Origin: Sphaeroforma sirkka
Lineage: Eukaryota; Opisthokonta; Ichthyosporea; Ichthyophonida
DNA length: 35,936 nucleotides
Assembly: GCA_001586965.3 (NCBI GenBank)
Contig: LUCW03001413.1
Coordinates: 1-35,936 of the forward strand
Direction of reading: 5' to 3'
Shown here: positions 28,487 through 35,936 of the stretch, one piece after another
How the letters are laid out: every line of letters begins with the position of its first letter
Position numbering within the stretch: the stretch's first letter is position 1
Made by a program: the position numbers and the translations under genes
The notes under the pieces: generated by a model
Databases searched by the model: none
What the model was told of the DNA's origin: nothing
The model's input: the letters and a program-made list of their open reading frames with translations, nothing else

Positions 28487-30360
28487 CCCATTCGACGTGA
28501 AGTCGAAAATATCAAACCGTCATCAACATAAAGTACCAGAAAGCAGTTCTTCCGAATAAAGAGACAAGGGTCCGTAAGACTTGGCCGGAATCCAACATCA
28601 TTAACGAGGAAATCTCTGAAGCGCACAAACCAACATAATCCGGCTTGCTTGAGTCCATAGATACTCTTCTTCAGCTCGCAAATAGCACCCTCCTTAATCA
28701 ACTGGTGATCCTCATCACTTAGTAAATCACCAACTATTTCAACGAAACCAGTGGGGATCTCCGAGCAGACGTACTCTTCCAAATTACCATGCAAAAATGC
28801 AGTTTTGACATCGAACTGCAATACATCCAAGTTCTCAGATGCAGCGATAGCCAAACATGCACGCACAGTCTCTTTTGTGACTACTGGTGACGATGTCTCC
28901 ACATAATCTCGACCATACTGTTGTGCAAATCCCTTCGCACATAGGCGGGCTTTATGTCGTATCACTGCGCCGCTTTCATCACGCTTGAGAGTGAGAACCC
29001 ACTTGAGTCCCAGAGGCTTTGTCCGGGCCTTGCAGCGCTGCTGAAGTTTCCAAACCTTCATCTTCAGCATTGAACGTAGCTCGTCTCTCATGGCTGCGCG
29101 GAAGTGCTTCTCATCAGCAGACCCAGTCAAGTCTTTGAAGGACAATTCATCATCGGCCAGAAATCCAAAGTTAGATTCTTCATGATCTCGTTTACGATCT
29201 CGTCGAAGTTTCGAAGCTTTTTGTCGAGGTGGGGTTCCACTTGATTGACGTTCACGTTTTCTCTCCGAGTCCAAGTCCGTACGAGCCTTAGAGCTGATCC
29301 GCGGGGACATCATGTCATTGGCTCGGTCGCGTGTACGATCTACGCGGGTTTTCAATCGCCTGCCACCTCTCGTAGGTGTCTGCTTACCAGGCAAATCACG
29401 TTTCTGGTGATTGAGTGGGCGGCGAGCATAACCAGGATGCTCACCGGGTCCTGATTCATCACCTCCATCAGTAGATGATTCATCCATAGTGACATCATCG
29501 TCGGCGGCATCATCCATGGGACCATCTCCATCACTATCCGTATCTGATTCTGACGCTGAAGTATCCTTGTTGCCATCACTTGCTCCTACTTCATCGTCAA
29601 TACTATCATCGTCACCCTCGGAATTATTGACTTTGACCCTTTCAACGTGACTGGCAATCGTGGGCTCAAGGCGATAATCTCGACTATTCACAACACGCTT
29701 TGTCTCTAGGTTGTAAATTCGCATACTGCCGCCAACAGTATTAAGGCTAGGACCTAGTAAAATACCTTCCTGACCCTTCTTGCCGAATTTCTTGTTATGT
29801 TTTCCGGTCAAGAAATATACTTTCGCACCAAAAGGAATTGTTGTCTGCGACAAATCAGGTTTAACTCCTGACCATAGTTCCGCCCGCGACTTAGCACCAC
29901 CTCGTTGTGGCATTACGTTGATCAACCAACAAGCATAGGTAACCGCTTCAAGCCAAAACTCATCGCCCAGTCCAGCCTGCAGTAGAAGAACCCGGGCCAT
30001 CTCGATTAGGGTTCGATGTGCACGCTCACATCTTCCATTATGTTCAGGAGTACGTGCTGCCGTCAAACTCTGCTTTATGCCTCTTGCTGATAGCATAGAC
30101 TTCCAAGTCTCGTTGACAAACTCGCCCCCTCTATCACTATGAGCCTTCTTCGGGAATCGCTTCAACACTGCAAATTCAGTGTCCAGCAAGTGACGCATTG
30201 CAGCAGTCGCATCACTCTTTTGCTTCAGGCCCAAACACCAGTAGTGGTCCGTTGCATCGTCAAGAACCTGGAGACCGAATTGTTTTCCAGTGAGTGACGG
30301 TGTCTTCGAGGTCTCGAAGATATCTACGTACAGCTTCGATCCCGGAACTTCTAGAACCAC
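28487..30360 (-). pseudogene. Copia copy D integrase and reverse transcriptase, longest open frame
   Basis: The frame of 668 codons (about 620 before the frame slips) holds the integrase core. Its D-D-E set is Asp13 (LYVDIFETS), Asp76 (HSDRGGEFVNE) and Glu112 (HNGRCERAHR). An acidic linker (about 249-297) and a basic linker (about 312-393) follow. RT spans about 430-620, with Asp517 in QFDVKTAFLHG, KKSIYGLKQAGLCW, and the active site YVDD at 611-614. All catalytic residues are present. After FSTSRRMGG the frame slips in a C-run near 28486 that is longer than in copy F. Integration precedes RT in the polyprotein, the defining Copia order. Confidence 0.92.
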
Positions 30361-30369
30361 AGATTTTTT

Positions 30370-31058
30370 TACCCTTCGACCCGACCAACTTGCGAGTAAT
30401 TCTGGCCCGTGTCATCTTGCCCTGCACGCAAGCTCTACAGAAGGAAGCTTCTCACCCCAACGTCTGGCAACTTTCTCCATTCCTGCGCAAACCATTGTCT
30501 CTTTCATCAGTTCCAAGCTTACATGGCCAAGTCTATGATGCCACATGAGCATATCTGCTTCACCATCATCGGATGCCACAAGGGCCTTATCTTCATCGAT
30601 AATCTTTGTACCCGAATGTGCTCGGTTGACGGGCGACTTCAGATCCTTCAGGGAAACGATGTATAGCCCTTGTCTAACCGTTGCTTTCACCAAACCACCC
30701 TGCGGATCAAATAATGTGCAGTTGTTCTTCTCGCACGTCGCCTTCCAGCCGTTCTTAACAAGCTGTCGTACGGATAAAAAATGAGAAGAGCTAAACCAGT
30801 CTCAGGACAGCCGCGCAACTCTCCCTCACCATCTGCATGCAGTTTAGTGTTGCCAAGCCCGGTCAATCGCTTGTTAGAGGGTCTCACTGCAGACAGAGCA
30901 TCCTCCAATACAACAACATGCTTGCTGGCACCTGTGTCAACCACAAGCTCGTTAGCAGATAAGACCAGATCACCCACGCCCAGCAATGCAAACGCCGAAT
31001 GTTCGCTGATTGTGTTCTCCAATTCAGCTTCAGCGATTGAGGTGACGGATCCATCCAC
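30370..31058 (-). pseudogene. Copia copy D protease and GAG-pre-integrase
   Basis: The protease active site is LVVDTGASKHVVV, followed by SNKRLTGLGNTKLHADGEG. A frame change near 30780, in an AAAAA run, interrupts the segment that in copy B reads LLSVRQLVKNGW. The next frame gives VKATVRQGLYIVSLKDL and MWHHRLGHVSLELMKETM, the HH half of the integrase zinc module. The CC half follows in a shifted frame near 30425. A further change near 30365, in a T-run, separates it from the integrase core. Confidence 0.86.
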
Positions 31059-32135
31059 AAGTAGATCATCCTCGGCAAAGGTGTCATCATCGTCGAGTGT
31101 AGTACAGTTATCTTCATCTGTAGCTGAGATAAAGCCACCCTGAACTTCATAATCCGATGAAAACCTCCAGATAGCAACCCGGGTGGAGCATCCAATTCAT
31201 CATCAAATTTGCTCTCGGCATCGGAAGAATCAGAATCGGTGGAATCACACATCAAGGCCGGCATACCATCATCACTGTCGGAATCTCCGTCATCACCGAT
31301 CGCCATCAATCCAAATCCGAAATAGCCATTGTCATCATCATCATTCTCATCGTCGAGATCTGGGCAGTCTCGTTTGATATGCCCTGGTTTCTTGCAATTC
31401 AAACACGCCATCTTACCACGACAATTAGCCCGAGTATGCCCGGGCTTAAGGCACTTGAAACAAGTAAGCTCCCGGCCATCTCTACTACCAAAGTCACCTC
31501 TGGTGGTCGGTCGAAACCACCTCCTCGTCGACCCTTCTGGGCTTGGTGGTTACCCTTGTGATATCGTCCATTAGCATAAAGACCGATATCTTCGTCGTCG
31601 TTGTCATCATCGTAGACACCGAGTCCAGTCTCAAACACAATGGCGGCTTCCTTCACTTGCTCATAGCTGAATCGATTTCCGTTTGCAAACTTCGCATTCA
31701 AGTCAATCTTCAGCGGCGCAAACTGACGTGGAAGGCCCTTCATGAAGGATATGCGTTTCCGAATGTTAGTCAACTCATCCCCTGACCTGCAAGCTGGCCA
31801 AATAGAATCTCACATCGGTCGGCGAGTTCAGCAACATTTTCTCCATCGTTCATCTTCATCCTATCTAACTTCTGAGTCAACGCGTCCAGATTGGCCTCCG
31901 TCTGGCGGTTCATTGCGGTAGCGATCTGGGCCAAGGCAACTGCAGGGTTATCAGTGTTACGGACGTATCCAAGACAACAGTCTTCAACGCTCTGGACAAT
32001 CATGGAGTAGGCAATCTCCCTCTCACGGTCTGTAGCGGCATTGAAGACGGCCTTTTCCTTCAGCTTAGCTTCCATCTTCAACTTCCAGTTCGGGTAGCCG
32101 GTGGCATCCTTCAGTTTGGGCTCCACGTACTTCAT
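31059..32135 (-). pseudogene. Copia copy D gag
   Basis: The ATG at 32135 opens MKYVEPKLKDATGYPNWKLK. Three frames in order cover the helical N-terminus (to about 31790), the middle part through FETGLGVYDDDNDDED and the Arg/Gly-rich segment (to about 31500), and the second zinc knuckle CLNCKKPGHIKRDC with the Asp/Ser-rich tail (to about 31160). The first knuckle lies in a third frame near 31460. A short deletion after GRSK/FDRP removes several bases found in copy B. The second knuckle keeps all four ligands, unlike copy B. Gag assembles the particle. Confidence 0.87.
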
Positions 32136-32155
32136 TCCTCTCGGTTTGGTGATCA

Positions 32156-32201
32156 GTGGTCTCTCTCTCTCTCAAATCAAATCAGCTCTCTCTCTCAAAT
32201 C

Positions 32202-32240
<39 letters not shown>

Positions 32241-32290
32241 GCTCTCTCTCTTGTTCTCTCTCTCTTCTCTCTCTCTCTCTCTCTCTTAGG
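32156..32290 (-). repeat. Expanded (GA)n leader of copy D
   Basis: On the element strand this is (GA)n with AGCTGATTTGA interruptions, about twice as long as the leader of copy B. It lies between primer site and gag start. A plus-strand frame of Ser/Leu repeats here is not a gene. Confidence 0.88.
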
Positions 32291-32351
32291 CACTTTGAAA
32301 GGGTCGAGTCCTTGGTCTCCAAAATTTCAGTCAGAACCAGCTTTTAGTCCC

Positions 32352-32365
32352 GTCCGCTGCTTCCA
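32352..32365 (-). other. Copia copy D primer binding site
   Basis: On the element strand TGGAAGCAGCGGAC directly follows the 5' LTR, identical to copy B. Confidence 0.65.
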
Positions 32366-32815
32366 TGTGAATTTTTCAACTCTGTGAAAGTGCTCTTTAT
32401 TTACTTTTGTATTCCGTATTTATACTATTTTTCGTCAAAATTGAACGGCCCTTTCGGCTCGAAAATTTCCTTTGCCAAAGAAATTCCAACGGACGTGCGC
32501 GATCTATTTTTTAGATTCCATCTCTAAAAAAATACAAACACAATTTCTTCAAATACACTTAAACTTCCAAGACTCATAACTCAATGAATATTCACTCAAA
32601 CAACTTGAATAAGGTGTCATATGAAAGGAAACCCATTTCCTATCAAATGACACCTGTAACAAAATATACATTTAATAGGTCAAACACAATCGGCCTACGA
32701 AATACATTCGTAAACACAACATAAAAAAACATCGTTAGATAATCGGTTCCTCGATGGACTAGGTCTGAGTCCAACACTTAAACATCATTCACCTTTGACA
32801 ATATGATTTTCTACA
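32366..32815 (-). repeat. Copia copy D 5' LTR (subfamily II)
   Basis: This 450-bp LTR runs from TGTGAATTTTTC to ATTTTCTACA on the plus strand, with ATACAT, CGAAATACATTCG and CGTTAGATAATCGG, like copies B and F. The TATA box (TATAAATA on the element strand) is at 32417-32424. Confidence 0.93.
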
Positions 32816-34261
32816 TCTGCAGTGAGACCCTCTAACAAGCGATTGACCGGGCTTGGCAACACTAAACTGCATGCAGATGGTGAGGAGAGTTGCGCGGCTG
32901 TCCTGAGACTGGTTTAGCTCTTCTCATTTTTTAAAGCGGCCGTTCATTTTTTTTTTATCCGTACGACAGCTTGTTAAGAACGGCTGGAAGGCGACGTGCG
33001 AGAAGAACAACTGCACATTATTTGATCCGCAGGGTTGTTTGGTTAAAGCAACGGTTAGATCCGGCTATACATCGACCTTTCCCTAAGGATCTGAAGTCAC
33101 CCGTCAAACCAACACATTCGGGTACAAAGACTATCGATGAAGATAAGGCCCTTGTGGCATCCGATGATGGTGAAGCAGATATGCTCATGTGGCATCATAG
33201 ACTTGGCCATGTAAGCTTGAAACTGATGAAAGAGACAATGGTTTGCGCAGGAATGGAGAAAGTTATCAGACGTTGGGGTGAGAAGCTTCTCTTCTGTAGA
33301 GCTTGCGTGCAAGGCAAGTTGACACGGGCCAGAATTACTCGCAAGTTGGTCGGTCGAAGGGTAAACGTAAATTTGTGGTTCTAGAAGTTCCGGGATCGAA
33401 GCTGTACGTAGATATCTTCGAGACCTCGAAGACACCGTCACTCACTGGAAAACAATTCGGTCTCCAGGTTCTTGACGATGCAACGGACCACTACTGGTGT
33501 TTGGGCCTGAAGCACAAGAGTGATGCGACTGCTGCAATGCGTCACTTGCTGGACACTGAATTTGCAGTGTTGAAGCGATTCCCGAAGAAGGCTCATAGTG
33601 ATAGAGGGGGCGAGTTTGTCAACGAGACTTGGAAGTCTATGCTATCAGCAAGAGGCATAAAGCAGAGTTTGACGGCAGCACATACTCCTGAACATAATGG
33701 AAGATGTGAGCGTGCACATTGAACCCTAATCGAGATGGCCCGGGTTCTTCTACTGCAGGCTTGACTGGGCGATGAGTTTTGGCTTGAAGCGGTTACCTAT
33801 GCTTGTTGGTTGATCAACGTAATGCCACAACGAGGTGGTGCTAAGTCGCGGGCGGAACTATGGTCAGGAGTTAAACCTGATTTGTCGCAGACAACAATTC
33901 CTTTTGGTGCGAAAGTATATTTCTTGACCGGAAAACATATCAAGAAATTCGGCAAGAAGGGTCAGGAAGGTATTTTACTAGGTCCTAGCCTTAATACTGT
34001 TGGCGGCAGTATGCGAATTTACAACCTAGAGACAAAGCGTGTTGTGAACAGTCGAGATTATCGCCTTGAGCCCACGATTGCCAGTCACGTTGAAAGGGTC
34101 AAAGTCAATAATTCCGAGGGTGACGATGATAGTATTGACGATGAAGTAGGAGCAAGTGATGGTAACAGGGATACTTCAGCGTCAGAATCAGATACGGATA
34201 GTGATGGAGATGGTCCCATGGATGATGCCGCCGACGATGATGTCACTATGGATGAATCATC
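32816..34261 (+). pseudogene. Copia copy E, protease to linker, right half of a split element
   Basis: The element resumes at TCTGCAGTGAGACCC, which continues 26837-27036. It covers the protease end, a short insertion with T-runs near 32930-32955, and the pre-integrase (MWHHRLGHVSLKLMKET). Integrase follows with all three catalytic motifs visible (LYVDIFETS, HSDRGGEFVNE, HNGRCERAH). A stop follows the third motif near 33720 (CATTGA for CATCGA), and another lies near 33765. The frame then runs from INVMPQRGGAKSRAE to the acidic linker and ends at VTMDESS, where the copy F LTR is inserted. RT and RNase H are beyond that insertion. Confidence 0.87.
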
Positions 34262-34711
34262 TGTGAATTTTTCAACTCTGTGAAAGTGCTCTTTATTTAC
34301 TTTTGTATTCCGTATTTATACTATTTTTCGTCAAAATTGAACGGCCCTTTCGGCTCGAAAATTTCCTTTGCCAAAGAAATTCCAACGGACGTGCGCGATC
34401 TATTTTTAGATTCCATCTCTAAAAATACAAACACAATTTCTTCAAATACACTTAAACTTCCAAGACTCATAACTCAATGAATATTCACTCAAACAACTTG
34501 AATAAGGTGTCATATGAAAGGGAAACCCATTTCCTATCAAATGACACCTGTAACAAAATTATACATTTAATAGGTCAAACACAATCGGCCTACGAAATAC
34601 ATTCGTAAACACAACATACAAAAACATCGTTAGATAATCGGTTCCTCGATGGACTAGGTCTGAGTCCAACACTTAAACATCATTCACCTTTGACAATATG
34701 ATTTTTCTACA
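34262..34711 (-). repeat. Copia copy F 3' LTR
   Basis: This 450-bp LTR runs from TGTGAATTTTTC to TTTTTCTACA on the plus strand, with subfamily II markers. CCATGGGGGAG precedes it on the element strand at 34712-34722. Confidence 0.93.
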
Positions 34712-34772
34712 CTCCCCCATGGACGCAAGACATAGTCATCGGACATCATTCGATATGTATCTCCCCCACAAA

Positions 34773-35936
34773 CTAGCCACAACGACAAAGAGATGTAGAC
34801 ACGACAGCACATCGGTAGCAGCGGCGTTTCATCGTATGACTTCGGTGCTTCACGAAAGCAACCTTAGGCAATGCCTTGGTCAAGGCATCAGCAACCATCA
34901 ACTCAGACCGGCAGTCCTCCAATGAGATGATCTTCTTTGCGCATAACTCTCGCACATAATGATATTTGATATCAATATGCTTACTGCGCTTGGTGGTCAA
35001 TTCCTCAGCCATCTTCTTAGCAGTCTGATTGTCCTCGTAACAAACTACAGATTGATCAGTGGCTCGTCCTAGCTCAGATAGCAAATTCAAAGCAGTTTTT
35101 ACATCACGGCAAGACTCTGCAAGACTGACATACTCTGCCTCAGAAGTACTTAGGGTGACAAGTGTCTGACGGCGCGCCCCCCAGTAGACTGGGGCATTTG
35201 TGATGAATACCAGATAGCCAGAACGAGATCGCTTGTCTTTCTCCCCCCCATAGCTTGCATCGGCATACGCACAAAGTTTCAAGTCGTTCCCGGCTTCATA
35301 GAAGATTCCCCAGTGTTTGGTAGCCTCCAAGTATCCGCACAGATTTCTTGCGGCAGCCTCTCTCGCCTTAGTCGGCTGGTCAAGGTATCGGCTCAGTGAA
35401 CTTGTCGCAAAAGCAATATCAGGACGCGTACCCACAGCTGCAAACATAAGGGAACCTATGATACCACGGTAGTCTGAATCCTGCACCAATGTACCAGGCC
35501 GATTCACGTCGAAAGATGTACTCATAGGTGTACTGACCCCTTTCAATGGTCCATACTTCTGCGCTAGCTTCTCAATATATCGAGATGAAAATTCCTCTTT
35601 CAGACATATCGATTTTTCCATCCGAGGAAAAACCGTGGAGACCTCTATCGACTTGATGTCGAACTCTGTCTCGATCTTCTTCAATATCTTCTCCCCATTC
35701 GACGTGAAGTCGAAAATATCAAACAAATCATCAACATAAAGTACCAGAAAGCAGTTCTTCCGAATAAAGAAGAGACAAGGGTCCGTAAGATTCTGGGTAG
35801 CGGAATTCAACATCATTAATGAGGAAATCTCTGGAAGCACAAACTAACATATATGCGTCTTGTTTTGAGTTCATGATACTCTTCTTCTTCAGCTCGCAAA
35901 TAGACCCAGTCAGTCTTTGAAGGACAATTCATCATC
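34773..35936 (-). pseudogene. Copia copy F reverse transcriptase and RNase H
   Basis: One frame of 355 codons carries the RT end (CFLVLYVDDLFDIFDF, DSDYRGIIGSLMFAAVGTRP) and a complete RNase H: LCAYADASYGGEKDKRSRSG, LSTSEAEYVSLAESCRDV, VVCYEDNQTAKKMAEEL, KHIDIKYHYVRELCAKK and VADALTKALPK. It ends in the Cys-rich tail CYRCAVVSTSLCRCG. This is the most intact RNase H in the window. Upstream of 35840 the frame is lost. At about 35905 the RT sequence for CELKK joins directly to text for DDELSFKDLTG, skipping about 430 bp present in copy D. Confidence 0.9.

Larger units (their letters stand above)
27037..32815 (-). mobile_element. Copia copy D, full-length element
   Basis: This 5779-bp element has both LTRs, primer site, leader, gag, protease, integrase, RT, RNase H and polypurine tract, all on the minus strand and flanked by TCTGCAG on both sides. 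It interrupts copy E. The polyprotein frame is broken by about seven small indels, several in homopolymer runs. Integrase to mid-RT is open for 668 codons. Confidence 0.93.
34262..35936 (-). mobile_element. Copia copy F, 3' part, running off the window
   Basis: A minus-strand element is inserted into the acidic linker of copy E. From the left edge it shows the 3' LTR, polypurine tract, RNase H and late RT. A deletion then joins RT to the basic-linker/RT boundary. The remainder lies outside the window. Confidence 0.88.

Noticed and set aside
29245-31785. Numerous plus-strand frames antisense to copy D
   Set aside because: They mirror frames seen antisense to copies A, B and E and follow from codon bias of the real minus-strand genes.

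Overview
The window looks like repeat-rich nuclear DNA of a eukaryote. It is dominated by LTR retrotransposons of two superfamilies (Ty1/Copia and Ty3/Gypsy), long (TA)n and (GA)n microsatellites, minisatellites and a satellite-like tandem array. I see no operons, ribosome binding sites or intact host gene. The sequence alone does not fix the species; an alga, oomycete or other protist is plausible, but this is a guess.

Layout. 1-1600: a decayed Ulp1/C48-like protease gene on the minus strand, then (TA)n. 2150-6201: a decayed plus-strand Copia element (copy A), interrupted in its reverse transcriptase by an antisense solo LTR and cut off on the right by a Gypsy LTR. 6202-13727: a complete but frameshifted minus-strand Ty3/Gypsy element with two LTRs, gag, protease, RT, RNase H, an adenine-methyltransferase-like domain, DDE integrase and a chromodomain-like tail. 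13736-14690: an RT/RNase H remnant of a second Copia family. 14700-21680: mostly non-coding, with a 225-bp satellite carrying conserved hairpins, several minisatellites, a large inverted-repeat region and a 157-bp tandem duplication. 21690-22690: a GCATGC-type minisatellite. 22700-35936: a nest of one Copia family. Copy C (minus, truncated) abuts copy B (plus, 5' LTR to integrase), then a second plus-strand copy split by full-length copy D (minus, 27037-32815, with target-site duplication). The right half of that split copy (E) is in turn broken by copy F (minus), which runs off the window.

How the parts relate. The Copia family encodes one gag-pro-integrase-RT-RNase H polyprotein behind a (GA)n leader, with LTRs of about 450 bp that start TGTAGAAA and end TTCACA, a TGG-starting primer site and a CCATGGGGGAG polypurine tract. 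No copy is fully open: most carry single-base indels, often in homopolymers. The longest open stretch is 668 codons of integrase-RT in copy D. The indel-heavy differences fit either decay or uncorrected long-read errors.

The observations most worth following are: the satellite hairpins with paired changes in both arms; the methyltransferase-like domain inside a Ty3/Gypsy polyprotein; the two LTRs of copy D belonging to different subfamilies despite a matching target-site duplication; and the Ulp1-like protein whose catalytic His and Cys positions are replaced.
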